From: RYN-230 sp963829725 | GTDB lineage: Bacteria; Actinomycetota; Actinomycetes; Streptosporangiales; Streptosporangiaceae | DNA: 64,000 nucleotides | Reading direction: 5' to 3' | Assembly (NCBI GenBank): GCA_963829725.1 | Contig: CAWHJW010000015.1 | Span: 372,001 to 436,000 of the forward strand | In this document: positions 44,748-54,889 of the stretch, one piece after another | How positions within the stretch are numbered: the first letter of the stretch is position 1 | Layout of the letters: every line of letters starts with the position of its first letter | The notes under the pieces: generated by a model | The model's input: only the letters and a program-made list of their open reading frames with translations | Told to the model about the DNA's origin: nothing | Database searches by the model: none | Program-made: the position numbers and the translations under genes

Positions 44748-44791
44748 CGCCGGCACCCCTCACCCATGACCACGGGTGAGGGGTGCCGGCG
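44748..44791. terminator. 18-bp perfect hairpin between convergent genes
   Basis: CGCCGGCACCCCTCACCC (44748-44765) and its exact complement (44774-44791) enclose an 8-base loop. It lies between the plus-strand ABC remnant and the minus-strand MarR gene and is likely a bidirectional terminator. It is the strongest hairpin in the window. Confidence 0.75.
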
Positions 44792-44914
44792 ATCTCGGTG
44801 ACGACAGACAGGACCAGCCCAGAGGTGACCGCCTGCATATGGGGCAAGAACCGACCGTGAAAAGCGAGCACAGCCGCGGCAGCAGGGTGACTGCGGGGCC
44901 CGGGAACCTGCCAC

Positions 44915-45472
44915 TTATTTGATCTTCCCCTTCTGCATGATGCGGACATTAGGCCCCGCCCCATCGCCGGGTCCTGGTTCGCCGGGGGCGGCCCCGTGCT
45001 CACCCGAGATGTTGGCGCGCAGCCGGTCGAGTGCTCGCTCGAACTCCGCGAGTTCGTCCTCGTCGAAGCCGGCCCGGAGCCTCTCGTTGAACGCGAAGGC
45101 TGCCCTTCGCATCTGGTAGAAGGCCGCCTCGCCCGCCTGGGTCAGTTCTACCAAGTGGACCCGGCGGTTCTCTGGGTCCCGCCGCCGGGTGATAAGGCCG
45201 CTTGCGTCCATCGCGTTGAGGTGGTGGGTGAGCGTTGCCTCCCGGATCCCGACCGCTTCGGCGAGTTCTCGCTGGCTGGCCAGCCGCCGGGTTTTCAGGG
45301 AGATCAGGACCAGCCAGATCGGCTGTGAGCCGCCTGCCTCGGCCAGCGTGTCGTCGAATGCCCTGGTGATCTCTTTGGCTGCGCGGGCCAGATGGAGGCC
45401 GAGGGGCGGGCGGGGAGGCGGGCCGAGGGGCGGGCCGGGAGGCGGCTGTGGCCCGCTGTCTGGCACTGACAT
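44915..45472 (-). CDS. MarR-family transcriptional regulator
   Basis: A 185-residue winged-helix repressor: SLKTRRLASQRELAEAVGIR, EATLTHHLNAMDASGLITRR with wing RRDPENRRVHLVELTQAG. The N-terminus is an unusual proline-rich tract of PPGPP/PPRPP repeats (about residues 7-24), and the C-terminus has a Gly/Pro-rich tail. Upstream is an AT-rich divergent promoter. Targets may be itself and the genes to the right. Confidence 0.9.
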   Translation of the reverse strand: MSVPDSGPQPPPGPPLGPPPRPPLGLHLARAAKEITRAFDDTLAEAGGSQPIWLVLISLKTRRLASQRELAEAVGIREATLTHHLNAMDASGLITRRRDPENRRVHLVELTQAGEAAFYQMRRAAFAFNERLRAGFDEDELAEFERALDRLRANISGEHGAAPGEPGPGDGAGPNVRIMQKGKIK

Positions 45473-45509
45473 ACAGCCAACCTACCATCCCAATTAGACA
45501 TCTTAACCT

Positions 45510-45538
45510 TTGACATCGAAAGATTAGGGATCTATCGT
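45510..45538 (+). promoter_or_regulatory. Sigma70-like promoter on plus strand
   Basis: TTGACA (45510-45515) and TATCGT (45533-45538) are separated by 17 bases in an AT-rich stretch between the MarR gene and the decayed gene at 45649. Its position next to marR suggests control by that regulator. Confidence 0.5.
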
Positions 45539-45648
45539 TCTTGGCGAGAGGCAGAAGGGAAGCGAGAGGGATGGCAACGGAGAACCCGGTGATCGTGCTC
45601 CGCGACCCGGCAAGAGGTACCGGCAGCTGACTCACCAGGGAGACAGAC

Positions 45649-46023
45649 ATGGAACTGACCATCGTCAATCCGCATCCGAAGTACCCGCGGGTGGGGCTGA
45701 TCGAGCCGACGCAGAAACCACCCCCGGAGTACCGCAAACTGCACGACACGTTCATAGGGGCGGCGCGCGAGCAGTACGTGATGCCCGCCCGCTGCCTGCG
45801 GGGGGGTCGGCGACGTGGACAAGACCAGGCGGGGCTGTTCCTCTTCAACTTCGTCGTCGCTGAGGACCCCGCGGTAGCGCTGGACTGGGCTGGACCTGTG
45901 GGACCACCTCGCCGTCTGGTAGCGGTGGAGACCGGCATGAACCACTCCACGCTGCAGCTACGCCCCTGCCAACCTCCGGGCCAACGGCACCGCCTCGATG
46001 CCCATCCTCTACCACCTAGCCTG
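45649..46023 (+). pseudogene. Decayed conserved protein of unknown function
   Basis: From ATG 45649 (GGGAGA upstream) the frame reads MELTIVNPHPKYPRVGLIEP, then YRKLHDTFIGAAREQYVMPA. Near 45800 coherent coding moves to other frames: RGLFLFNFVVAEDPAVALD, and at the end NLRANGTASMPILYHLA before TGA. The pattern looks like one actinobacterial protein with at least two frameshifts. I do not know its function. Confidence 0.45.
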
Positions 46024-46037
46024 AGGGAGCCGAGACC

Positions 46038-46916
46038 ATGAGCACGCCTGCCACGCCCCGCCACGTCACGGAAACCGCACCCGCGCCTGCCGTCGGTGAC
46101 GATCGGCTGATGCAGGGGAGGGTCGCACTCATCGCCGGGGCCAGCAAGGGAATCGGCGCGGCCACCGCGGAGGCGTTCGCCGGCGCCGGCGCCGCCGTCG
46201 TCCTCGCCGCCCGCGACGCCGCAGCCCTTGAGTCGGTCGCGGAGAAGATCAGGGCCCGCGGCGGGCGGGCGACCGCGCTCCGCGCCGACATATCGGATGC
46301 CGGTTCGGTGCGCGCCCTCGTCGAGTCCACCCTGGACGCCTACGGTCGCCTCGACGCCGCGTTCAACAACGCGACCGACGGGCCACTGCCCGCGCCCTTG
46401 GCCGACATCGATCCGGGAGACTTCGACCGGGGGATCGCCACGAATGTCCGCGGCACGTTCCTTGGGATGAAGTACCAGATCAGCGCCATGCTCCAGTCAG
46501 GAGGCGGCACGATCGTGAACATGGCCTCACTCGCCGGCATCACCGGCGTGGCCGGCCTCTCCGCGTACGTCGCGGGCAAGGCTGGAATCATCGGCCTGAC
46601 CAAGGTCGCGGCCCTCGACTACGCTGACCGCGGCATCCGGGTCAACGTCATCGCGCCCGGCACGATCCTCACCCACCACCTCGAGGCAGCCAGCGCCGAG
46701 GCACAGCGGCTGGCCGCACTGGCCGCGCCAATGCGCCGGATAGGGACCGCTTCCGAAGTCGCCCAGGTCGTCCTCTGGCTGTGCTCCCCGGACTCCTCCT
46801 ACATAACCGGGGCGGTGATCCCGATCGACGGCGGACAGTCCGCGGGCGTCAAACCACCCCAGATGTACCGCCAGGGACAGCCAGTGCACGCATCGCACGG
46901 AAAGGACACACCATGA
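46038..46916 (+). CDS. Short-chain dehydrogenase/reductase
   Basis: A 292-residue NAD(P)-dependent oxidoreductase of the classical SDR type. Cofactor loop GASKGIGAATAEAF, AAFNNATDG, catalytic Ser in VNMASLAGITG, YxxxK in SAYVAGKAGIIGLTKV, and VIAPGTILTHHLE are present, with the C-terminal SSYITGAVIPIDGGQSAG. A 25-residue Pro/Thr-rich extension precedes the fold. GAGGGAG lies before ATG. Substrate is unknown. Confidence 0.93.
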   Translation: MSTPATPRHVTETAPAPAVGDDRLMQGRVALIAGASKGIGAATAEAFAGAGAAVVLAARDAAALESVAEKIRARGGRATALRADISDAGSVRALVESTLDAYGRLDAAFNNATDGPLPAPLADIDPGDFDRGIATNVRGTFLGMKYQISAMLQSGGGTIVNMASLAGITGVAGLSAYVAGKAGIIGLTKVAALDYADRGIRVNVIAPGTILTHHLEAASAEAQRLAALAAPMRRIGTASEVAQVVLWLCSPDSSYITGAVIPIDGGQSAGVKPPQMYRQGQPVHASHGKDTP

Positions 46917-46965
46917 GCATCGAACTGAACCACACCATCGTCGGCGCCACGGGCTCCCCCGTACA
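46914..46965 (+). pseudogene. VOC-family N-terminal fragment
   Basis: ATG 46914 overlaps the SDR stop and begins MSIELNHTIVGATG, the first strand of a VOC-fold protein. Similarity ends after about 14 residues, where unrelated sequence takes over. It looks like the stub of a gene once cotranscribed with the SDR. Confidence 0.4.
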
Positions 46966-47436
46966 CCCAGGCGAGCGTCACCATCACCCCGGACTATCGC
47001 GGCGGCGTCCGCGCGGTATTGCTGATCGCCGCGCAGACGTCTCGCGTCGGCGGCGGCGATCTCGGTATCAATGCCCGAGCGGGCAGGCGGACTGACTGTC
47101 TCGCGGTCAGTCACCGGTGCGATGGCGGTCTCTCCCAGCGCCCAGGCCCACGCGCGTGCCGACCGTGATGCTGCGGCTTCAGCAGGGCCGGCGAAACGTT
47201 GCAGGTAGCTCTCGACTGACCAGTCCTTTCCTTCGTTACACGGGCCACCCACGGGGGATGATGCGCCCTCACCCAGCCCTCACCCCGATTCGATTGAGTC
47301 TTTCGGGTATGCAGCCGCCATAGAGGGGGCTGCGGCTGATCACGGATTCATGAGATCAGCGTCAGGAAAGTGCGCAGACGTGCCAGCATCGGGCAAAGCA
47401 CCGGACGGTTCAGGAGCCCAGCAGGCGGACGACGTA
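46966..47436. other. Gene-poor stretch
   Basis: No intact gene is supported. The minus strand around 46960-47230 reads LQRFAGPAEAAASRSARAWA and ARRLRGDQQYRADAAA, which could be the relic of a conserved actinobacterial protein, but the evidence is thin. Confidence 0.35.
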
Positions 47437-47909
47437 CATTTCCGCGAATCATGCGGGACAGGTGGGCTCGTCCCCGCTGACCACCACGGTGGGGAAGAGC
47501 GTCAGCCTGCAAGTCCACCAGTACGCCACCGAGTCGGATCTGGTACAGGCGGCCATGAAGCCAAGATCTACGGCGGTTTCATTGCGCAGAGCAACACACT
47601 GGTCATCTCGGGGGCTGCGAGCTTGTGGGCTCCGGGGATCATGTCCGCCACGTAGGCGTAGGCCGCGAAGCAGAGCGGTCAGAAGCTCCAGCTCAAGGTG
47701 ATCAACAAACTTCCGGCCCAGGATCCGCAGGGTGCCGTGCCTGGCATCATCCTGATCGTGTTGCTGATCGGGGCTACCTGGGCGCCACGTTCGCCATGCT
47801 GCGCACCAAGATGACGGCAACCCACCACCGGGTCACCGCTCTGTTCGGTTACGCGGTCGTGCTAGGTCTGGTGATCGACCTGATCGCCGCGCCTGCACCG
47901 CTTGGCTAA
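47437..47909 (+). pseudogene. YhgE/Pip (DUF3533)-like membrane protein remnant
   Basis: Three frames together give one protein: SANHAGQVGSSPLTTTVGKS with VSLQVHQYATESDLVQAAMK, then KIYGGFIAQSNTLVISGAAS, then GAVPGIILIVLLIGATW, and finally YLGATFAMLRTKMTATHHRV, TALFGYAVVLGLVIDLIAAP. This matches the extracytoplasmic and first membrane parts of DUF3533/ABC-2-like proteins. Several frameshifts and loss of the C-terminal half make it a pseudogene. Confidence 0.6.
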
Positions 47910-48173
47910 TTCGCAGGCGAACACCGGCGCCGCTTGATCCGTCCCGATGCTAGCCGGGCTCGCCGCGGCGACTTCGTCACCAATCGTCACCGCCGACCTG
48001 GGAGCGGGCCTGCGATATCCGCCGCTATAGGCGTCCGGTCACAAGTCGGGGTCGGCCTTTGCCCGGATGCATAACGGGTTGATCTGCGCGGCAGCTAAGC
48101 CGAAGTTCCCCCCGGTGATCCGCGTGCATGGCCGTTTACCTGGCCTTTAGCGTGGTGGTGGGGTGGTTTCTGA
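47910..48173. other. No supported gene
   Basis: Between the DUF3533-like relic and the transposase relic I see no coding signal and no clear IS end. Confidence 0.4.
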
Positions 48174-48606
48174 CTACGCGATGCCGAGGCGGTGGCTGAC
48201 GCCGAGCAGGTCGAGGGCCTGGCGCTGGACCGGGGTCGGGGTGGTGACGAGCCGGAAGCCTGGCAGGACGGGGTCGGCGGGCTGGATCTGGTTGAGGCAG
48301 ATGGTGGCCAGGTCCGCCAGCAGGCTGGTGAAGCTGTGCACGGGAAGATTGCCCTCGGTGCGCTTGGACGCGGCCTTGGCCAGGGCCCGCGGGGAGCGGG
48401 CGGCCGGGGCGACGGGGCTGGTGCGGGCGGCCTGGGCGGCTGGCTTGTCATCGTCGGTGAACAGGAGCGGCGCGAGCCGGTCGTGCAGGTGCCAGGTGAG
48501 GTAGTACGACAGCATCCGCAAGAACACGTGCGCGCGGACCCGCTGTTCGGTGCGGTGGCGGATCGGGCGGATATCCAGGTCGGTATTGAAGGCCCGGAAC
48601 CCCTAG
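48174..48606 (-). mobile_element. IS1634-like transposase, C-terminal remnant
   Basis: The minus strand reads RAFNTDLDIRPIRHRTEQRV, RAHVFLRMLSYYLTWHLHDR and ends PVLPGFRLVTTPTPVQRQAL with LDLLGVSHRLGIA. This is the C-terminal part of an IS4/IS1634-type transposase after the catalytic core (the RPI.HR...RAH.FL..L.Y segment). The DDE residues and both element ends are missing. Confidence 0.75.
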
Positions 48607-49172
48607 CCACGGCAACGAACTCTACCTAGATAGAGCGCTGGCTGTCGACCGGCCGGCCGGCCGAACTGGCCATCCTGCGCACCCCGAGGCGAACTCCTCA
48701 TCGGGGGGCGCAGCAGGCGCACCCCTGCAGCCAGCCCACTGCGCACGGTCATGGGCCAGGTGCTGCGCCGCGCCCACGGCTCGGCCCGCAGGCGCGTCGC
48801 CCGCGCAGGCGTGGCGCCCGGCTCCAATCGCGCCCGGCGCAATCATTGCGTCGTCTCACCGCAGGTCGCCGCTCATATCCTTCTGCACCGGCGGCAAGGG
48901 TCACGGGCGAATCAGCGCGCCGGACACGGACGACGAGGCACGTGGCCCAGGACTGGCAGAAAGCATCCTTCCTGTTCAGTGGCTCGGAGCTCCGCGCAGC
49001 CCTGGACTCCGCAGGCCATCGCCGCAGCCGCCTCGTGGGGGCGGCCCGGTGCGAACAAAGACACGGCATCCCCAGACGTGTCCCACCGCAGGTCAGGGTC
49101 CGTGCAGGTATGTGGCAGTGCGCTGTCGTCCCGACATGTTGCGGTACTTTCGTGCTGTACTTGCCGCCCCTG
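48607..49172. other. No supported gene
   Basis: About 570 bases with open frames on both strands but no recognisable protein and no good start site. It probably contains decayed DNA between two relics. Confidence 0.4.
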
Positions 49173-49385
49173 TCAGGGCACAGTTCCGCAGGGCACCACC
49201 CATTGAGCTGCTTGGCCGGTGACATCCGCGATGAGGTGATAGTCGCTGTCGTAATGGAGCTCAGTCACCCGTTCCCGGCCTGCCAGGGCCGCGATCAGCA
49301 AGTCCGGGAAGCCGACCACCCTAATTGACCGCTGCGCCACAGCGCGCCACCTGTACGTCCAGGCACGCCGCCAGTCCTCACCATG
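49173..49385 (-). pseudogene. VapC-type PIN toxin, C-terminal remnant
   Basis: The minus strand reads RSIRVVGFPDLLIAALAGRE then RVTELHYDSDYHLIADVTGQ and AAQWVVPCGTVP, the PDLLIAA...LHYD.DY..IA.VTGQ..WVVP end of VapC PIN-domain RNases with the last acidic residues. The first half, with the initial Asp and conserved Glu, is missing, and no VapB antitoxin is seen. The frameshift in the AcuC gene makes the two read as one frame. Confidence 0.7.
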
Positions 49386-49435
49386 CGGCTCCGCGGGGGG
49401 CTGGGCGTTCACCGGCCCGGGCCAGGATCGCGGTG

Positions 49436-50657
49436 CTAGGGCTCGGGCATCATCCCGTACTCGGGGAAGACAGCCGACCGGGTGGCGATGATGGCCCTGT
49501 TCGACGGGATCGGCCGGATCGTATCCGGCCTCAAACCGCGCGAATTCTGGCTCGCTGCCCTCGGTCATCGCCTCCGGTGCCTCCCGGCCGGTGCGGCGGA
49601 ACGCGTACTCGCGCCAGGAGGTAGGGATCCGCGCGCGGGGATCGATCGGGCACCCGGCCGCCTCCGCCAGCAGATGTGTCCAGGTCCGCGGCACCACCTC
49701 GAGCAGCTCATAACCGCCTCCCCCCGTCAGCAGCCAGCGTCCGCCGGCCACCTCGTGGGCCAGGGCGTGGATCGCGGCATGGGCGGCGCGCTGCGCGTCG
49801 ATGCTCAGCTCCAGGTGGGCCAGGGGGTCCAGCCGGTGCGTGTCGGCTCCGTGCTGGCTGACCAGTACCTGGGGCCGGAACTGCCGCAGCAGCGGCGGGA
49901 CGATCGCGTGGAAGGCGCGGAGCCAGGGTGCATCTTCAATGCCCGCGGGCAGCGCGACATTCACCGCTGATCCCTCGGCGCCGGGCCCGCCGGTGTCGGA
50001 GGGCAGGCCGGTGAAGGGGAACAGGGTCGCCGGGTGCTCGTGCAGGCTTATCGTCAGGACCCGCGGATCGGCGTAGAAGGCTGCCTCGACTCCGTCGCCG
50101 TGGTGTGCGTCGATGTCCACGTAGGCGATGCGCTCGGCGCCGTGTCCCAGTAGCCAGGCGATCGCGATCGCGATGTCGTTGTAGACGCTGAACCCGCTGG
50201 CGTGAGCGGGCATGGCATGGTGCATGCCGCCCGCGATGCTGGCCCCGTGCCAGTCCGTGCCTGACCAGACAGCGCGGGCCGCGGCCAGGGTCGCCCCGGT
50301 CACCTGCGCCGACGCCTCGTGCATGCCGGGAAAGACTGGATTGTCCTCGGTGCCCAGCCCGAACATTCGCGCGACGCTGAGCTGGTTCCCCTCCAGGCCG
50401 TCGCGGGCATCGGGGTGCTCGGCCCAGCGGCTGACCGCCTCCACGGCCATGACGTACCGGCCGTCATGCACAAGCCTCAGGTCTACGTCGGCGGCCGGGG
50501 CCGGAGCGGCCACCGTCACGCCGGGCTGATTCCACAACCCGAACTCGCGCGCGAGCCGCATCGTCAGCTCCACACGCACTGGTGCCATGGGATGGCCTGG
50601 CCCGAAATGATAGTCAACCAGCCGCTCATCCCAGGCCATATGCAGGGTGCAGGTCAT
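49436..50657 (-). CDS. AcuC-like histone deacetylase family protein, 3' frameshift
   Basis: A zinc-dependent lysine deacylase. Metal and catalytic residues are visible: AGGMHHAMPAHASGFSVYND (His-His pair), YVDIDAHHGDGVEAAFY (Asp-x-His), HEHPATLFPFTG and TGGGGYELLEV. It begins MTCTLHMAWDERLVDYHFGP as AcuC proteins do. At about 49496 one extra base shifts the frame; skipping it gives AIIATRSAVFPEYGMMPEP and the normal stop at 49436, so as read the protein runs 90 residues further into the VapC remnant. The core is intact and may be active. Its neighbour encodes a PatA-like acetyltransferase. Confidence 0.88.
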
Positions 50658-51275
50658 CTGCTACCAGCCTCTCTGCCGCCATTGGCGACCGTGCCGAACG
50701 CACCAGATGACGGTCTGCTGTACAGGTTGGCGGACATCTCTGGCCAGGTCCAGCTCTGGTCCGGTCCAGTCCTCCGGCCACCGCCAGCACGGTCGCCATG
50801 GACGCCGGTTCTTGCCGTCGCCGGGACAGGGGGTTCAGGTCTGAATGATCAAGATAACGATGCCCGAGCTGGTAGTTGATCCGCGGCCAAGATCAACGTC
50901 AGGCTGAGACGGTGTTTAGACCAGCGTGGAATGAGCACCGGCGTCCACGCTGGCAGCCCCACGGGCGGCAGAAATGCTGCCGCCACCGCTTGCGGCAGCA
51001 CGACGCTGGCCGCCTTGGCCATGTCGACGCCGGACCCGGCGGTAACGCAGGGCTTGCCTCAGCTAAGACCGCAATGGCGGCGAAAGGGCTGGCCCTCGAC
51101 TTTCAGCAGCCACAGCAGCCGAAACCCATCCCAGCAGGTCAGGACCTAGGTCAGGACCAGGGACTCTATGGGTCCTACGACAAACGTCCCTTGATACTTC
51201 AGCCGGCACAGATCATGGCCCACAGCACAATGGCTTCGTGGGCGGCGGCACTCCTCGGCGCCGCTGACTGCTGTG
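50658..51275. other. Intergenic region with 11-bp tandem repeat
   Basis: No gene is supported. AGGTCAGGACC occurs twice (51136-51146 and 51148-51158) one base apart. The region separates two minus-strand genes and may carry the acuC promoter. Confidence 0.45.
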
Positions 51276-53957
51276 TCATGGCAGTCGGCGCAGGTAGGCG
51301 TCGGCGGGCTCAGCGGCCTGGATGCGGACCCGGCCGTCGACGGCCTGGACCCCGGCTGGACGGGCGATGACGGGACTCAGCTCGAGCTCGGCGATCTGCG
51401 GCAGTTCATCGGCCATCCGGGAGACCCGCAGCAGCATGTCCCGCAGCGCGGCGAGGTCGGCGCCCGGAACCCCGCGGCGCCCGAGCAGCAGCGGGGCGGC
51501 GCGTGCCGACCGGATCAGGTCGTCGGCGTCGGATTCGGTCAGGGGAGCGAGCCGGACGGCCCGGTCAGCTAGCACATCGCCGGCCGCGCCGCCGAGCCCC
51601 AACAACACCAGCGGGCCGGCCGCCTGCTCGTGCAGCACGCTGATCCTCACCTCGACGCCGCCGGTGATAACCGGCTGGACGATGACGCCGGCCATCCGCG
51701 TGCCGAAGGTTTCCTTCAGCGAGCGGAACCCGTGCCGGACCTCATCCGCGCCGTGCAGGCCGGTCAGCACATCGCCGGCGGCGCTTGTGCGCAGCAGGCC
51801 AGGCACGTCCGCCCGGAGCGCCACTGGGCCGCCGAACCGCGCCGCCGCCGCGGTCGCGGCATCCTCGGTGGTGACCCCGATGCTGTCAGCCAGCGGGACG
51901 CCGTAGCAGCCGAGCAGTTCCACCGTAGGGTCCAGGGCCAGCCAGCCGCCCCGCGGCGGGTCGGCGAGAACGCTGGCGATCAGGTCCCTGGCCCGGTCCT
52001 GGTGCAGGCCCTCCAGGTCCGGCACGCGTCCTGGGGGGGTGGCCCGCCAGGTGCCGTAGCGCGCGGCATGGCCGAGGGCGCGGACGGCGGACTCGGCGTA
52101 AGCATAGGCCGGGACAGCGGGGCAGTCCCCGCCCGGGCCTGGCAGCAGCTGGACAACTTCGATCTGGTCCATCACGGCCGCCGCGATCGGCACCGGCAGC
52201 CGCGCGGCGCCCACCTCGGGGACCAGGTCGCTGCCCGCGGTCGTGGTGGTCAGCGCCAGCACCGCGTCCACGCCCGGGTCGGCGCCGACGAGCTCCAGGC
52301 ACTGGCGGAAGTGGCCGGGCGTGACCAGCACGGTGGTATCGACCGGGCCGGCCACCAGGGCCTCGCGGCCGAGCATGTCCCGCAGCGCCCGCTGGGTGTC
52401 CCCGGCCAGGCTGGCGACCTGCAGGCCGACGTCGCCGCACGCGTCGGCCGCGAGCACCGCGGCGCCGCGGGTGTTGGACACCACGCCGACCCGGCCTCCA
52501 GCGGGCACCGGCTGGAATGCCAGCAGCGCCGTGGCGTCGAGTAGTTCGCTGAGGTTGGCGACGGCGATTATGCCTGCCTGCTCGAACAGGGCCTTCCTGG
52601 TGACCGGCGCGGTTGCCGCCTTCGCGGCGCGCGCCCCGGCCAGGCGCTTGCCTGCCGCGGACCGGCCCACGTCCACGGTTAGCACCGGGATGATACGGCC
52701 CACGCGGCGGGCAGTGCGGGCAAACTTGGGCGGGTTCCCGATCGATTCCAGGTACAGCAGGGCCAGCTTCGTCGCCTCGTCGGACTCCCACCACTGCAGC
52801 ATGTCGGTGCCGGACACGTCGTCTTTGTCGCCGAGCGAGACCAGGGTGGAGATACCCACGCCCAGCCGGGACAGGTGCTCCACCAGCACGAAGCCGGTGC
52901 CGCCGGTGGACTGAAAGGCCAGGCCGGCTGTTCCCGCCGCGGGATGGCGGGCCGCGAACGTCGCGTCCAGGCCGATGCCGGGGCTGGCCACGCCGAAGCT
53001 GGCCGGACCGACCATCCGCATGCTGTGGCGGCGGCAGATCTCCAGCAGCTCCGCGCGGGCCGGGCCGCTGAGTCCGGCCGCGATCACCACCAGGGCCTTG
53101 ACGCCCCGCCGCCCGCAATCCTCGGCGACACTGAGCACGGATGGCGCCGGGACGGCAATGACCGCCAGGTTGACCTGCTCGGGCAGCGCCGCCGCTGACG
53201 GCAGGCAGGGGATGCCGTCTAGCTCGGCCGCGCCCGGGTTGACCGGGTAGACCGGGCCGGAAAAGCCGCCGTCGATAAGGTTCTGCAAGATCGTCCGGCC
53301 GACCGATCCGGGTCGCCGGCTTGCGCCGATGACCGCGACCGAGGCCGGCATCAGCACAGGCCGCATGCTCGCCACGTCGGCCGACCGCTCCCGCACGGCG
53401 ACCGTATCGCGGTAGGTGCCCAGGGCGGCGTCCGCCTCGTCGGCGGGCAGCGGGAACGTCCAGTCATACACGCCGTCCACCAGGGAGCGCTGCGCCTGCA
53501 GCCCGGCGTCGGCGAAGACCCGCAGCATGGCCGCGTTCTCGCTCAGCGTCTCCGCGGTAAAGGCGCGGAACCCCCGGCCGCGGCCCAACGAGACCAGGTG
53601 CTCCAGCAACAGCATGCCGATGCCGCGGTTCTGCAGGTCATCGGCGACCGTGAAGGCGACTTCCGCGGACCGAGACCCAGTACCGGCCTGCTCGTAGGTA
53701 CCGCAGCCGACCAACTCCCCGTCCAGCAGGGCCAGCAGCGCCGCGTGATCCGGCCCGGGCTCGCGGCATACCCGGCGCGCCTCTTGCTCGGCAACCAGCG
53801 GGTTCATGCTGAAAAAGCGCAGGTAGAGATTGTCCGGGGACATCTTGGCGTGCATGTCCCGCACCGCGTCAAAGTCATCGGACCGCGCGGCCCGGATCTC
53901 GATCGTGCGGCCGTCGGTCAGCAGAGCGTAACTGCTGTCCTCCGCATGGATGCTCAT
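51276..53957 (-). CDS. GNAT/NDP-forming acyl-CoA synthetase-like protein acetyltransferase (PatA type)
   Basis: An 893-residue fusion. The N-terminal GNAT domain (about 15-170) has AEVAFTVADDLQNRGIGMLL, the acetyl-CoA loop. The CoA-binding domain begins near 200 (VAVIGASRRPGSVGRTILQN), followed by the CoA-ligase-like (GTAGLAFQSTGGTGFVLVEH) and ATP-grasp parts (about 665-890; LGCYGVPLADS, GVEVRISVLHEQAAGPLVLL, IAELELSPVI). GNAT-first order is that of Streptomyces PatA, opposite to enterobacterial Pat. Such enzymes acetylate lysines on acyl-CoA synthetases. AGGAGG lies before ATG. The adjacent AcuC-like deacetylase suggests a reversible pair. Confidence 0.93.
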   Translation of the reverse strand: MSIHAEDSSYALLTDGRTIEIRAARSDDFDAVRDMHAKMSPDNLYLRFFSMNPLVAEQEARRVCREPGPDHAALLALLDGELVGCGTYEQAGTGSRSAEVAFTVADDLQNRGIGMLLLEHLVSLGRGRGFRAFTAETLSENAAMLRVFADAGLQAQRSLVDGVYDWTFPLPADEADAALGTYRDTVAVRERSADVASMRPVLMPASVAVIGASRRPGSVGRTILQNLIDGGFSGPVYPVNPGAAELDGIPCLPSAAALPEQVNLAVIAVPAPSVLSVAEDCGRRGVKALVVIAAGLSGPARAELLEICRRHSMRMVGPASFGVASPGIGLDATFAARHPAAGTAGLAFQSTGGTGFVLVEHLSRLGVGISTLVSLGDKDDVSGTDMLQWWESDEATKLALLYLESIGNPPKFARTARRVGRIIPVLTVDVGRSAAGKRLAGARAAKAATAPVTRKALFEQAGIIAVANLSELLDATALLAFQPVPAGGRVGVVSNTRGAAVLAADACGDVGLQVASLAGDTQRALRDMLGREALVAGPVDTTVLVTPGHFRQCLELVGADPGVDAVLALTTTTAGSDLVPEVGAARLPVPIAAAVMDQIEVVQLLPGPGGDCPAVPAYAYAESAVRALGHAARYGTWRATPPGRVPDLEGLHQDRARDLIASVLADPPRGGWLALDPTVELLGCYGVPLADSIGVTTEDAATAAAARFGGPVALRADVPGLLRTSAAGDVLTGLHGADEVRHGFRSLKETFGTRMAGVIVQPVITGGVEVRISVLHEQAAGPLVLLGLGGAAGDVLADRAVRLAPLTESDADDLIRSARAAPLLLGRRGVPGADLAALRDMLLRVSRMADELPQIAELELSPVIARPAGVQAVDGRVRIQAAEPADAYLRRLP

Positions 53958-54889
53958 GCCGTCCTCCTGTCGGCTCGCGACGCCGCGACCCAGGCCGCAT
54001 TATCAGTTATGGCGGCACCGAGCGGGGCTCTGGCTACTGAATAAGATCTGGCGCGCCAGGCTGGCGAGGCCGGGACAATCAAGGGAATGCAGTCATGGGC
54101 GTCAAGACCGGCTCAAGCTCGCAGGCGGGCCGGCGCCTGGCCTTCGCCGCGATCCTGGACCGTCGGTGGCGGCTAGGTCATGATCGTCGGTGTCGTGCTC
54201 AGCCTACGCGCAACCACCGCCCAGCCCAGCGAGCTCGGCGGCGTGATTTCCGCCTCGGAGCGGAAAACGCCCGCCTCGCCGTGTTCAGCGAGGATCTGCA
54301 CCCAGACCCCACACCCTTCGCCGCGAAGGTTCTGTCATAGGAGTTGTTCGCAGGTTCAGCCGTCACGCGGGAGCCAGCTGAAACCAGAGGCGATGCGGGG
54401 GCTGCATGACGTGCGCGAGGTCGCCACCCGGGCGCTGGTGCCGGTGGCAGCGGGGACAGGGGCGCCGATGCCAGTTGCCCGCCAGGCCCCTAGATGTGCC
54501 GTGACCAGGCGGCCGGCCGGTGGCGGCAGCCAGGCTCAGTCTCCGCCGCACCACGGTGGCGGCGTGGCGGGCCCGGTTCGGGCTTGCCGGGGCGTGCCGT
54601 TACCCGGGACCACCAGCGAACTGGCCAGCACAGTACGGTCAGCTGCCGGGCCCGGCATCGTGGCCAGCGTGATCGGCGACGGTCCCCGCGCATCCCAGGC
54701 GCAGCACGCGGTCACGACCGCCTTGCTGATGGCGGCCCGCGTGGTGCTGCGGTACCTGTCACCATCTGGGGCTTCCCCGGCGGCGGGGAGTGAGCGCGGG
54801 GTGCCGCTGCGCGCGCCCGGTGCCGGGATGCAGCCGGCCATGGTGGTACCGGGACCGAACCGGCCCTGGGGCTGGCCCCAGGCTCTCCC
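53958..54889. other. Long stretch without an intact gene
   Basis: About 930 bases with only weak open frames. ATG 54095 begins an 81-codon frame with no recognisable family. Frames near 54600-54890 may be the decayed 5' part of the protein whose end is at 54890-55006. Confidence 0.4.

Noticed and set aside
45571..45630. 19-codon ORF after GAGAGGG, possible leader peptide
   Set aside because: It precedes a decayed gene and has no feature of a known leader; it may be the frameshifted start of that gene.
48607..49172. Long open frames on both strands
   Set aside because: Typical of GC-rich non-coding DNA; no recognisable domain and no supporting start.
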